From positions 1 to 64,000 of the forward strand of contig JADBYT010000006.1 of the NCBI GenBank assembly GCA_020402865.1: a DNA stretch of 64,000 nucleotides, given 5' to 3'. Made by a program: the position numbers and the translations under genes. Under the pieces are notes generated by a model, which had not been told where the DNA came from, made no database searches, and was given only the letters and a program-made list of their open reading frames with translations. This document shows, in pieces, positions 42,294-50,954 of the stretch. The number at the start of each line of letters is the position of its first letter. Positions within the stretch are counted from its first letter, which is position 1. Source of the DNA: Bacteroidota bacterium. Lineage in GTDB: Bacteria; Bacteroidota; Bacteroidia; Palsa-965.

Positions 42294-43153
42294 TGGTGAT
42301 TCTGGCATACGCGGCGGCGGTGGTCATGGGCGTGCTGCTCGGGCTTATTGGTGGTGGGGGAAGCATTCTTACCCTGCCGGTAATGGTGTACATGCTGGGC
42401 ATTCCGGCCACTGAAGCTACTTTTTACTCGCTGTTTGTGGTGGGGCTTGCGGCGCTAACCGGCTCGGTTGACTATGTGCGCAAGCAATATGTGTGCTGGC
42501 GCACGGTGCTGTTTTTTGGAGCACCCTCGCTGGTGGCTACGTGGTTTTCGCGCAGTGTGTTGTTTCCGGCCATTCCGGTGCAACTTAGCTTTGGCAGCGT
42601 TACCATAAGTAAGGATGTGTTTTTGCTGCTGGTGTTTGCGCTGTTTATGCTGGCTGCGGCATCGAGCATGATCAGGCCGCCCAAGGTAATCCGCAAAGAT
42701 GAATACACCGAGGCCCGGCGCTACCGCTATATGCTTATCCTGCTTACCGGTGCGGGCGTGGGACTTATTGTGGGGCTGCTTGCGGCTGGCGGCGGTTTCC
42801 TGATTATTCCGGCGCTGGTTATTCTGGCCAACCTGCCCATGAAAATGGCGGTAGGTACCTCGCTTGTGCTCATTTTCATAAATTCGGGTATTGGTTTTGG
42901 CAGCCAGCTCATGGAAGGCGCTATGCCCGATTGGCCGTTGCTTTTGCGTTTCACTGCTTTTGCTGTGGTGGGCATTGGTGCCGGGCTTTGGATTGCGCAC
43001 CGCGTATCAGGCGCAAAGCTTCGTCCGTTTTTTGGCTGGTTTGTGCTGGCTACCGGATTGTTTATCATTACCAAAGAATACATACACTACAGAAATACCT
43101 CCCAAAACAACGCACATGTACATCGAACAGCTTTATACCAACTGCCTCGCTGA
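42290..43153 (+). CDS. TauE/SafE family sulfite/organosulfonate exporter
   Basis: 287 residues, about eight membrane helices in two repeats (MGVLLGLIGGGGSILTLPV near the start and GLIVGLLAAGGGFLIIPALV at ~160), the glycine-rich pair that defines TauE/SafE. Overlaps the ArsR gene by 4 nt, and its last 38 nt overlap the following dioxygenase gene. In this context it probably exports sulfite or thiosulfate formed from persulfide oxidation. Confidence 0.9.
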   Translation: MMVILAYAAAVVMGVLLGLIGGGGSILTLPVMVYMLGIPATEATFYSLFVVGLAALTGSVDYVRKQYVCWRTVLFFGAPSLVATWFSRSVLFPAIPVQLSFGSVTISKDVFLLLVFALFMLAAASSMIRPPKVIRKDEYTEARRYRYMLILLTGAGVGLIVGLLAAGGGFLIIPALVILANLPMKMAVGTSLVLIFINSGIGFGSQLMEGAMPDWPLLLRFTAFAVVGIGAGLWIAHRVSGAKLRPFFGWFVLATGLFIITKEYIHYRNTSQNNAHVHRTALYQLPR

Positions 43154-44510
43154 AGCGGCTTACTGGATAGAGTCAAACGGCGAAGCAGCCGTAATTGATC
43201 CCATCCGCGAAACGGAACCTTACCTGAAAAAAGCCGCTGAACGCGGTGTGAAAATTAAATACGTGTTTGAAACACATTTTCACGCCGACTTTGTTTCCGG
43301 CCACATTGATCTGGCTAAAGCAACCGGCGCAACCATTGTCTTTGGTCCCGAAGCCTACACCGGCTATGCCGTGCACAACGCCGCCGATGGCGAAGAATTT
43401 AAAGTGGGCAGCCTCACCCTGCGTGTGCTGCACACCCCCGGCCACACGCCCGAATCGTCGTGCTTTCTGCTGTTTGACGAACACGGAAAAGAGCACGCCG
43501 TATTTACCGGCGATACACTTTTTGTAGGCGATGTAGGCCGGCCTGATTTGCTTGATGGCAAGATGACCAAAGAAGAACTTGCTTCACTGCTGTTCGATTC
43601 GCTGAACACCAAACTCAAGCCGCTGGCTGATGAGGTGCTGGTGTATCCGGCACACGGCCCGGGCTCGGCCTGCGGAAAAAATATCGGCAAGGAAACCTGG
43701 TCAACCATTGGTCAGCAGAAGCGCACCAACTACGCCATGCTGGAAACCGACCGTGCCAAGTTTATTGAAGTGGTTACTGACGGGCTTGCAGCGCCGCCGG
43801 CCTATTTTTTCAAAGATGCGCAAATCAATAAGCACGGTTACGAAAGTATTTCAAATGTGCTTGAGCGCAATGTGAAACCACTTACCGCGCTTGAAGTAAA
43901 AAACCGCATTGAGCATGGTGCACTGGTGCTGGATACGCGCAGTGCCGATGAATTTGAAGCCGGCTTTATTCCCGGTGCCATAAACATTGGTCTCGACGGC
44001 ACGTATGCCGTGTGGGTGGGCTCGCTCATCAGCATCAATGCGGAGCTGGTGATTGTAGCGCCCGAAGGCCGCGAAAGCGAAGCCATTCTGCGACTGGCGC
44101 GTGTAGGCTACGAAAACGTGGCGGGTTTTCTGCAGGGCGGCGTTGCCACCTGGCAACAGGCAGGCATGCCGGTTGATACGGTAAACTCCGTAAACCCCGA
44201 TGCGTTTGCGGCGCAATACAATGCTTCGCATCCGCATGTGGTGGATGTGCGCCGCAAAGGCGAATTTGAAGGCGGCCACATCGAAGATGCCGAAAACGTA
44301 TGTCTAAGCAAATTCGACAAGCCCGAAACACTCGAAGCCTTGCGCGCCGCACAGCCGTTTATGTTACACTGCGCCGGCGGCTATCGTTCCATGATTGCAG
44401 CTTCTATTCTCAAGGCAAACGGAATTCACCAGTTTACCAACATCCGTAAAGGCTGGTCTGCCCTGCGCAACGAAACTTCGCTGCCGGTGGTAATGGCCGA
44501 AACGGTGTAA
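43116..44510 (+). CDS. Persulfide dioxygenase-like metallo-beta-lactamase fused to two rhodanese domains
   Basis: 464 residues from ATG 43116 (MYIEQLYTNCLAEAAY); the longer frame to 42891 would overlap TauE. MBL domain ~1-240 with THFHADFVSGH (His54, His56, Asp58), His110 and Asp133; the ETHE1-type iron ligands are two His and one Asp, matching His54, His110 and Asp133. First rhodanese ~265-360 has VIVAPEGRES where the catalytic Cys loop should be, so it is inactive. The second ~370-460 has an active-type loop, Cys419 in HCAGGYRS. Predicted to oxidise glutathione or other persulfides to sulfite and shuttle sulfane sulfur. Third gene of the operon. Confidence 0.92.
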   Translation: MYIEQLYTNCLAEAAYWIESNGEAAVIDPIRETEPYLKKAAERGVKIKYVFETHFHADFVSGHIDLAKATGATIVFGPEAYTGYAVHNAADGEEFKVGSLTLRVLHTPGHTPESSCFLLFDEHGKEHAVFTGDTLFVGDVGRPDLLDGKMTKEELASLLFDSLNTKLKPLADEVLVYPAHGPGSACGKNIGKETWSTIGQQKRTNYAMLETDRAKFIEVVTDGLAAPPAYFFKDAQINKHGYESISNVLERNVKPLTALEVKNRIEHGALVLDTRSADEFEAGFIPGAINIGLDGTYAVWVGSLISINAELVIVAPEGRESEAILRLARVGYENVAGFLQGGVATWQQAGMPVDTVNSVNPDAFAAQYNASHPHVVDVRRKGEFEGGHIEDAENVCLSKFDKPETLEALRAAQPFMLHCAGGYRSMIAASILKANGIHQFTNIRKGWSALRNETSLPVVMAETV

Positions 44511-44522
44511 TACAGATACACA

Positions 44523-44558
44523 AAAAAAACCGGGACATACTTATGTTCCGGTTTTTTT
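44523..44558. terminator. Bidirectional terminator
   Basis: Stem 44523-44539 with 44542-44558 (innermost pairs open to form the loop), one G-T pair, seven A left and seven T right. It lies between convergent stops at 44510 (+) and 44575 (-). Confidence 0.88.
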
Positions 44559-44574
44559 ATGCAGGAATAATCGC

Positions 44575-45186
44575 TTACAGTAATCCGAATTTCCAGCCTT
44601 CCCCCAGCATGGTTTCAAGGTAACGCGGCAAGGCATAAAGCATGCGCGGCGCGGCTTTCAGACTATCGTGAAAAACCACAATGGAACCGGGACGGCTGTA
44701 AAGCAGGGCAAGATTCAGGCAGGCATCGCCGCCCAGCCTTGTGTCGAAATCACAGGTGAGCACATCCCACATTACTACTTTGTAATGTTTGCGTATGGCG
44801 TGATGCTGTGAGCGACGCATACGTCCGTGGGGCGGGCGAAACAAGTTACTTTGCACCACACCCGCACATTGCTGCACATTGCGCAGGTAGCTCATGCGCG
44901 AGTGCTTCCAGCCGTCGTAGTGATTAAACGTGTGGTTGCCCGTGCTGTGGCCGTCGGCCAGCATCTGCGTAAAAATTTCTGGATGCTTTTGTACGTTATC
45001 GCCCACGCAGAAGAAGGTGGCGCGTACATCGAACTGCTTTAAAACGGCCAGTGCCTCGGTGGTTACACCGGGCACTGGTCCGTCGTCGAAAGTAAGGTAA
45101 ATGGTTTTATCGGTAGCGGGCATTCTCCACAGGGCTCCGGGATAAACCTGCTGAAGCAGGCGTGGCGGGCGCACCAGTGCATTCAT
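44575..45186 (-). CDS. Polysaccharide deacetylase (NodB-type) family protein
   Basis: 203 residues. NodB motifs: LTFDDGP with Asp34 and Asp35, HTFNH with metal ligands His85 and His89, FRPPHGR, and a C-terminal VVFHDS. Metal-dependent N-deacetylation of cell-wall or capsule glycans. No signal peptide is visible, unusual for a deacetylase of peptidoglycan. It starts 9 nt after the stop of the DUF2723 gene and is likely cotranscribed. Confidence 0.9.
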   Translation of the reverse strand: MNALVRPPRLLQQVYPGALWRMPATDKTIYLTFDDGPVPGVTTEALAVLKQFDVRATFFCVGDNVQKHPEIFTQMLADGHSTGNHTFNHYDGWKHSRMSYLRNVQQCAGVVQSNLFRPPHGRMRRSQHHAIRKHYKVVMWDVLTCDFDTRLGGDACLNLALLYSRPGSIVVFHDSLKAAPRMLYALPRYLETMLGEGWKFGLL

Positions 45187-45195
45187 GCCGTGCGG

Positions 45196-48100
45196 TTATT
45201 TTCCGTTGCCACCCTGTTTGGGTTTGTCGCCCGCGGGCACAGCAGGTGCGGCAGACGGCGCAGCAGCGGGCTGCGCAGTACCGTTGCCCTGCACGGGTGC
45301 AGCAGGCATTTGCCCCGGTTGCAGTACCGAGTCCTGAATGGCTGGCGGCAGTTGCATTTGCGGGCGCTGCGGTTGCTCATAATTATTAAAATCAATGCCC
45401 ATATCGGCCGCTTTTTTAGCAAGCTCGTTCGCTATTTCCGTTTGGCCGTTGTCGCGGGCGTTGCGATAAAGGATGAAATAGCTAAACTCGAGACGGCTCA
45501 GTTCGCGGTCAGCATCTTCGCCGGCGTTTTGTGCTTTAAGCATTATCCGGTTGGTATAACGGATTTCCTCTTCGAGATAAGCAGCAAGAGATTTCGAGAG
45601 TTTGTTGGCTTTTTGAGGCGCACCGCCACGGTAGTATTGCTCTACCATGTAGGTCATTACCGGCTCATAGGGCACATGTTTCACCGGCATCCAGCGCTGG
45701 CAGCTGTCAAGCAGCGTCACCGCCTTGTCTTTCATGCCATCGTCAATAAGGAAACGTGCAAGCGAGGTAATTTGCAAACGCTGGTTGGTGGTAAAACGAC
45801 GGTTGTTTTCGTCCATGTAAATAGACACCGTAGTATCCTGCAGCCCGCCCCATTTGAAATCTTTCATAATGGTGTTGTACATTTTTTCGGGCTGGCAGCG
45901 CACTACACCGCCTGCAAACTCGTCTCTGCGGTCGCCGCGCATGGGAACAAGACGGTAGGCGAGGCCTTCGAGCTGGAAGTAATCATCGAGGCCGAGGTAG
46001 CTGTCGTTGCCGGCAGTTACGGCAAAGTACATCGGGCGTTTCCATTTTCCGGTAGCCAGCAGGTCCATCATCATCAGCTCTGATTTGAGCAGGTATGATT
46101 TGTTGATGGTCCACTCAATGCGGTCGAGCACAAGGCTGTCGGGCATGTTGGCCGGAATGGCTCCGGTGGCACGCGCAGCGGCTTTGTCCACTGTGAGGTA
46201 GAATTTACGTGTGGGCAGGCGGTAAAGGGTGTCGATAAAGGTTTCCTTGTCGTCGTCCTGATTACGGCGCAGTTCAAGTGCCTGCTGATCGCGGTTGTGA
46301 ATCAGGCGCATGGCTTCGCTCACATCCATAGCGGGAGCTTTTGCATCGCCAAGGAAAACCTGATCGCCAAGTCCCTGACGGGTGTCGTTTGCGGTGAGCG
46401 AGAACGGCAGCGCGTCAGAATCATAAGCCTTGCGGCGTGCCTGATCAATGTACCAGTCGGTATTAAGCAGGCTCAGGTTAAGCACGCGTACATCGGTACG
46501 ATAGCCTTCTACTTCCTGACAATACCAGAGCGGGAAGGTGTCGTTATCGCCATTGGTAAACAGAATGGCATTTTTGGCGCACGAAGAAAGGTAGTTCTTG
46601 GCGAAGTCGCGTGCAGTATAACGGTGTGAACGGTTGTGATCATCCCAGCCCTGTTTGGCCATGATAAACGGCACACCTGAACCAAGCACGGTAGCCAGGC
46701 CTGCGCCTGCAATGCCCGCCACTTTTGCGCGTGTGCTCAGCAAATCATAAATGGCATACACGCCCATACCAATCCACATGGCAAAGGCAAAGAACGAACC
46801 CACGTAGGCGTAGTCACGTTCGCGCGGCTGCAGCGGATACTGGTTGAGATAAAACACAATGGCTAAGCCTGTAAACAGGAACAGCAGCAGCACTACCAGC
46901 GCACTGCGCCAGTCGCGGCTGAAGTGGAAGAGCAACCCGATAATGCCCAGCAGCAGCGGCAGGTAGAAGAATGCGTTGCGGGCTTTGTTGTTGGCCAGAC
47001 GCACGGGCTGGTTTTTCATTTTGCTGCCGTCAAGTGCCGTAATGCCCGACATCGACTCGCCGTACAGGCCGGGCTGGTGGCCCTGAATATCGTTCTGGCG
47101 GCCTACAAAGTTCCAGCCGAAATAGCGCCAGTACATCCAGCCCATCTGAAACTTAAACATGTAGCGCAGGTTGGCGCCCATCGTAGGTACATAAAGCGGC
47201 TGCGGATCTTCGGTATTGGCCGTTTTCGGATCTACATACGGTGTTTTGCGGCGGTTTTTCTTTACGTTGCCCCAGTACTCGTATTCCGGCACGTGGCTGC
47301 GGTTGTTCATTTCCCACATACGCGGCAGCAGGGTGCTCAGCTCCTCGTCGAAATTGTAAATCGACTGCTTGCGTGAGTCCACAATGCCATATTCGCCGGT
47401 AACTTCGTTGCGGCCATATACAGGCACACCATCGTCGGCCGGATTCTGATCGTCGAGCATGGCATTGTAATACGGGCCGTAAAGCAACGGCCAGTCGCCA
47501 TACTGTTCGCGGTTAAGGTAAGAAAGCAGGCTGATGGCGTTTTCCGGGTTGTTTTCATCCATCGGTGTATTGGCCTGCGAACGGATAACAAGTACGGCAA
47601 TGGTAGAGTAACCGATAAGCAGCACGGCAAACGACATAAGTGCGGTGTTAAGCACGCGCAGGTTGTTGCGGAAGTAGTAAATCAAACCGCCTGTGGCCGC
47701 CGCTGTAATAAAGATCATTCCATATTTGGTGTAGATTAACCCACCCAGAAATGCAAACAGGAAGAAAAGACCTGTGCTTACGTAGAAAATCTTGCGCACT
47801 TGTGCCGAGCCGGTTACGGTGTAGTAAATACCCGAAACCACAAAGCCGATGAGCAGCAGCATGAATATGATTGTGCCCGAGTTAAAGGGCAAACCAAAAG
47901 TATTTACAAAGAAAAGCTCGTAGTTGGCAATGCCGCTTACAATACCGGGAATGATACCGTTTTGAATGGCGCCGAGCAGAATAACTGAAATTACACCGGT
48001 GAGGAGTACGCCCTGGGTGCTGGGTTTGTATTTCTTGAAATACACCACAAACACAATGGCCGGAATAGCCAGCAGGTTAAGTAAGTGAACACCGATGGAA

Positions 48101-48657
48101 AGGCCAACCATGTAGGCAATAAACACCAGCCAGCGGTCGGCACGGTCGCTGTCGTCGGCATCCCAGCGCAGAATGGCCCAGAATACCACGGCCGTAAAGA
48201 ACGACGACATGGCATATACTTCGCCTTCAACGGCCGAGAACCAGAACGAGTCGGAGAACGTGTAGGCCAGACTGCCGATGGCAGCCGAGCCCAGTACGGC
48301 CCACATGCGGCCACCTTCGAAAGCCTGCCCCATGGCATTTACCAAACGGCGGCCCAGCAGCGTAAGCGACCAGAACATAAACAGGATGGTGAATGCCGAA
48401 GAAAGCGCCGACGACATGTTTACCCAGTAGGCCACCATGCTTTCATCAGCAGCCATGAGCGAAAACGCACGGCCAATGATAAGGAAGGTAGGCGCTCCGG
48501 GCGGGTGACCCACTTCCAGCTTGTAGGCGCAGGCAATGTACTCGCCGCAGTCCCAGAAACTGGTGGTTGACTCAATGGTAGAGCAGTAGGTGAACGCGGC
48601 GATGAGGAAAATTCCCCAGCCAAAAATGTTATTCAACAATCGGAAACTTAAGTTCAT
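45196..48657 (-). CDS. DUF2723 multi-spanning glycosyltransferase-like protein
   Basis: 1,153 residues from ATG 48657 (MNLSFRLLNNIFGW); the frame extends to 48711, but that leader is not hydrophobic. The N-terminal ~500 residues have about ten membrane helices with the family motif TTSFWDCGEYIACAYKLEVGHPPGAP, then DUF2723 core segments. Middle ~580-720 has further helices (QYPLQPRERDYAYVGS), then a soluble region. The C-terminal ~60 residues are Gln/Pro/Ala-rich. DUF2723 is grouped with GT-C mannosyltransferases implicated in protein O-glycosylation in Bacteroidota. Activity is not shown for this protein. A TATCTTCG box lies 42 nt upstream. Confidence 0.88.
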   Translation of the reverse strand: MNLSFRLLNNIFGWGIFLIAAFTYCSTIESTTSFWDCGEYIACAYKLEVGHPPGAPTFLIIGRAFSLMAADESMVAYWVNMSSALSSAFTILFMFWSLTLLGRRLVNAMGQAFEGGRMWAVLGSAAIGSLAYTFSDSFWFSAVEGEVYAMSSFFTAVVFWAILRWDADDSDRADRWLVFIAYMVGLSIGVHLLNLLAIPAIVFVVYFKKYKPSTQGVLLTGVISVILLGAIQNGIIPGIVSGIANYELFFVNTFGLPFNSGTIIFMLLLIGFVVSGIYYTVTGSAQVRKIFYVSTGLFFLFAFLGGLIYTKYGMIFITAAATGGLIYYFRNNLRVLNTALMSFAVLLIGYSTIAVLVIRSQANTPMDENNPENAISLLSYLNREQYGDWPLLYGPYYNAMLDDQNPADDGVPVYGRNEVTGEYGIVDSRKQSIYNFDEELSTLLPRMWEMNNRSHVPEYEYWGNVKKNRRKTPYVDPKTANTEDPQPLYVPTMGANLRYMFKFQMGWMYWRYFGWNFVGRQNDIQGHQPGLYGESMSGITALDGSKMKNQPVRLANNKARNAFFYLPLLLGIIGLLFHFSRDWRSALVVLLLFLFTGLAIVFYLNQYPLQPRERDYAYVGSFFAFAMWIGMGVYAIYDLLSTRAKVAGIAGAGLATVLGSGVPFIMAKQGWDDHNRSHRYTARDFAKNYLSSCAKNAILFTNGDNDTFPLWYCQEVEGYRTDVRVLNLSLLNTDWYIDQARRKAYDSDALPFSLTANDTRQGLGDQVFLGDAKAPAMDVSEAMRLIHNRDQQALELRRNQDDDKETFIDTLYRLPTRKFYLTVDKAAARATGAIPANMPDSLVLDRIEWTINKSYLLKSELMMMDLLATGKWKRPMYFAVTAGNDSYLGLDDYFQLEGLAYRLVPMRGDRRDEFAGGVVRCQPEKMYNTIMKDFKWGGLQDTTVSIYMDENNRRFTTNQRLQITSLARFLIDDGMKDKAVTLLDSCQRWMPVKHVPYEPVMTYMVEQYYRGGAPQKANKLSKSLAAYLEEEIRYTNRIMLKAQNAGEDADRELSRLEFSYFILYRNARDNGQTEIANELAKKAADMGIDFNNYEQPQRPQMQLPPAIQDSVLQPGQMPAAPVQGNGTAQPAAAPSAAPAVPAGDKPKQGGNGK

Positions 48658-48835
48658 AGGATTGAATAAGGTTACAACGGGTTGTAGTTGTTCGACGGCG
48701 AAGATAGGCAATCTGAACTATCAGAATGTGCTAAAATGCAGGGTTTACACGATAAAAAATGTAAAAAATGTCGCTTTTTCACGTTCTTTCGGATCCAGCC
48801 TCTGAGGCTGCACACGAAATTTTTAACCCAAAAAT

Positions 48836-48866
48836 TTGGTCGAATCAATTCTGGCACTTACTTTTG
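48836..48866 (+). promoter_or_regulatory. Promoter of tRNA-Gln
   Basis: TTG at 48836-48838, 20-nt spacer, TACTTTTG at 48859-48866. A perfect Bacteroidota consensus. Predicted start near 48872 is 37 nt before the mature tRNA. Confidence 0.75.
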
Positions 48867-48908
48867 TCGTCCGAAAATAAACCGGATTGTATTTTTATCT
48901 GGTTTTAC

Positions 48909-48981
48909 TGACCGATGGTGTAACTGGCAACACGTCTGGTTTTGGTTCAGAAGAGTCTAGGTTCGAGCCCTAGTCGGTCAA
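48909..48981 (+). tRNA. tRNA-Gln (anticodon TTG)
   Basis: 73-nt cloverleaf read directly: acceptor TGACCGA/TCGGTCA, D stem GTGT/ACAC, anticodon stem TCTGG/TCAGA with loop TTTTGGT (anticodon TTG, reads CAA/CAG), variable AGAGT, T stem CTAGG/CCTAG with loop TTCGAGC, discriminator A. CCA is not encoded. Stand-alone gene with its own promoter and terminator. Confidence 0.95.
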
Positions 48982-48987
48982 CAGATT

Positions 48988-49015
48988 CCCTCCGCATTGC
49001 TGCGGAGGGTTTTTT
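48988..49015 (+). terminator. Rho-independent terminator of tRNA-Gln
   Basis: Perfect 9-bp GC-rich stem 48988-48996 with 49001-49009, 4-nt loop, T6 tail. It begins 7 nt after the tRNA. Confidence 0.9.
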
Positions 49016-49073
49016 GTTTTTCGGGCGGCGGCTTTGCAAAATTTTCTCACCCGCGTATCCGCCCCAAATCACT

Positions 49074-49081
49074 TACCTTTG
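49074..49081 (+). promoter_or_regulatory. Promoter -7 box of panD
   Basis: TACCTTTG, ending 8 nt before the panD ATG at 49090, so the leader would be only a few nucleotides. No TTG at -33 spacing. Confidence 0.45.
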
Positions 49082-49089
49082 TCCACGTC

Positions 49090-49443
49090 ATGCTCATACA
49101 AGTGATGAAATCCAAGATCCACCGGGTTCGGGTAACCGAGGCGGATCTCAATTACATTGGCAGTATTACCATTGATGAAAATCTGATGGAAGCCGCCAAC
49201 CTCCAGGAAAACGAAAAAGTACAGGTGGTAAACATCAACAACGGCGAACGGTTAGAGACGTATGTCATAACCGGTGCGCGCGGTTCGGGTGTAATCTGCC
49301 TCAACGGGCCGGCGGCGCGTAAAGTAGCCGTGGGCGATATTGTAATTGTAATCGGCTACGGCCTTATGGAGCAGGAGGCGGCAAAAAGTTTCCGCCCCGC
49401 CGTAGTGTTCCCCGACGAAGTCACCAACCAAATCCGCTCCTGA
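49090..49443 (+). CDS. panD: Aspartate 1-decarboxylase (pyruvoyl)
   Basis: 117 residues from ATG 49090; this start puts the Gly24-Ser25 processing site exactly where it is in E. coli PanD. Motifs: [28 protein letters not shown] (self-cleavage before Ser25), [25 protein letters not shown]. Makes beta-alanine for pantothenate and CoA. Its stop overlaps the ATG of the following flippase-like gene by one base. Confidence 0.96.
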   Translation: MLIQVMKSKIHRVRVTEADLNYIGSITIDENLMEAANLQENEKVQVVNINNGERLETYVITGARGSGVICLNGPAARKVAVGDIVIVIGYGLMEQEAAKSFRPAVVFPDEVTNQIRS

Positions 49444-50456
49444 TGGCCGAAAGCAGCCGCCTGCGCAGTGCGATACGCATCGGGATTTTTCTGCTTATTG
49501 GCGGGGCGCTGGTGGTATTGCCGTTTCTGTGGTTTACACCCGAAGAAAAGGCCGCGTTTTTCGATGCCGTAAAGCGGGCCGATTATTTCTGGATGGTGGT
49601 AGCCATTGGCATTGGCTTTCTGGCGCACCTGAGCCGCGCGGTACGTTGGCGAATGCTCATGGAGCCGCTCAACCACCATCCGCGCCTGAGCACCACGTTT
49701 GCAGCGGTTATGATTGGCTATTTAGCCAACTATGCCGTGCCGCGTTTGGGCGAAGTATCGCGCTGCGGTGTGCTTAACCGCTACGACAAAGTACCTTTTA
49801 CTGAGTCGTTCGGCACTGTAATCGTGGAGCGCCTTTTCGATTTGCTGACCATGGTGCTTATTTGCGTAATTACGCTTATTCTGCAATTCGATAAGCTCTC
49901 GCTGGCGGCCGATCAGTTTTTGTTTTCCAAAATCCGCGCCTTTGGTGCCGGCATTCTGCACAGCCCCACAAAACTTATCATTCTGGCGCTGGTGCTGGCG
50001 GCGGGTGTGGCGGGCTGGCTGTTTATCCGCAAACGCCTCAAAGGTGCGCTGGGCGATAAAGTACGCGGCTTCGTAAAAGGCTTTACCGACGGACTCAAAG
50101 CCGTTCGCCGGCTGCGCAGTCCGTGGCTGTTTCTGATGCATTCGCTCTTTATCTGGGCCATGTACTGGATGGCGCTCTTTGTGTGCTTTTTCTGCTTGCC
50201 CGAAACCTCGCATTTCACACTCAACGATGCACTTATACTGCTCATCTTCGGCACTATCGGCGTAGTGTTTACGCCGGGCGGACTTGGCGCTTATCAGGGT
50301 CTTGTGGCGGGCGTGCTGTTTACGCTTTACAAATTCCCCACCGAAATAGGCACCGCCTTCGGGTGGATTGCCTGGGTGCCGCAGCTGTTGTGCGTGCTGT
50401 TTTTCGGACTGCTTTCGATAATTATGCTTCCGCTGCTAAACCGCAAAAACACATGA
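49443..50456 (+). CDS. Lysylphosphatidylglycerol-synthase TM-region family (flippase-like) protein
   Basis: 337 residues, about eight membrane helices. Characteristic segments: HLSRAVRWRMLMEPL, AVMIGYLANYAVPRLGEVSRC, FGTVIVERLFDLLTM, and GTIGVVFTPGGLGAYQGL. No C-terminal synthase (MprF) domain, so it is the stand-alone AglD/flippase-like type. Substrate unknown. Overlaps panD by one base and the next gene by four, so the three are one operon. Confidence 0.9.
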   Translation: MAESSRLRSAIRIGIFLLIGGALVVLPFLWFTPEEKAAFFDAVKRADYFWMVVAIGIGFLAHLSRAVRWRMLMEPLNHHPRLSTTFAAVMIGYLANYAVPRLGEVSRCGVLNRYDKVPFTESFGTVIVERLFDLLTMVLICVITLILQFDKLSLAADQFLFSKIRAFGAGILHSPTKLIILALVLAAGVAGWLFIRKRLKGALGDKVRGFVKGFTDGLKAVRRLRSPWLFLMHSLFIWAMYWMALFVCFFCLPETSHFTLNDALILLIFGTIGVVFTPGGLGAYQGLVAGVLFTLYKFPTEIGTAFGWIAWVPQLLCVLFFGLLSIIMLPLLNRKNT

Positions 50457-50950
50457 GAGCACCCGCCGATCTGATGAGCCGCAAAATAATGACCCGCGAA
50501 GCACTGGCTCCGCTGCTGGAGCAGATGCGCTTTTTCGGCCGTAAAGTGGTTTTCACCAACGGCTGCTTTGACCTGCTGCATCTTGGTCATGTCGATTACT
50601 TAGCTAAAGCAGCTGCGTTTGGCGATTATTTTATTGTTGGCCTCAACAGCGATGCATCGGTGAAACTGCTCAACAAAGGCGCTGCACGTCCGCTGCAGGA
50701 CGAACGCTCGCGCAGCCACATTCTGGCCGCGTTGCAGGTAGTAGATGCGGTGGTGCTGTTTGACGAGGAAACGCCCTACGAACTCATCAAAGCCATACAG
50801 CCCGATGTACTGGTGAAAGGCGCCGATTACAAAGTAGAGCAGATTGCCGGACACGATATTGTGCTGGCACGCGGCGGAAAAGTAGAACTTGTTGAGTTTG
50901 TGCCGGGCTATTCCACATCGGCCATTGAGCGCAAGATTAAGAGCGAATAA
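50453..50950 (+). CDS. rfaE2: RfaE2-type heptose-1-phosphate adenylyltransferase
   Basis: 165 residues from ATG 50453. Cytidylyltransferase-fold nucleotidyltransferase: VVFTNGCFDLLHLGH (the HxGH motif His43-Leu-Gly-His46), GLNSDASVKLLNKG, RPLQDERSR, VDAVVLFDEETP, VLVKGADY and the C-terminal YSTSAIERKI. Matches the stand-alone HldE C-terminal half, which activates D-glycero-beta-D-manno-heptose 1-phosphate for lipopolysaccharide core. ATGA overlap with the upstream gene. Other heptose genes are not in view. Confidence 0.9.
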   Translation: MRAPADLMSRKIMTREALAPLLEQMRFFGRKVVFTNGCFDLLHLGHVDYLAKAAAFGDYFIVGLNSDASVKLLNKGAARPLQDERSRSHILAALQVVDAVVLFDEETPYELIKAIQPDVLVKGADYKVEQIAGHDIVLARGGKVELVEFVPGYSTSAIERKIKSE

Positions 50951-50954
50951 GTGT

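Noticed and set aside
42891-43115. Extended N-terminus for the persulfide dioxygenase gene
   Set aside because: Would overlap the TauE/SafE gene for 260 bases and has no family match; ATG 43116 begins the conserved domain.
45190-46083. Plus-strand frame of 297 codons
   Set aside because: Antisense to the DUF2723 gene; Val/His-rich composition typical of shadows.
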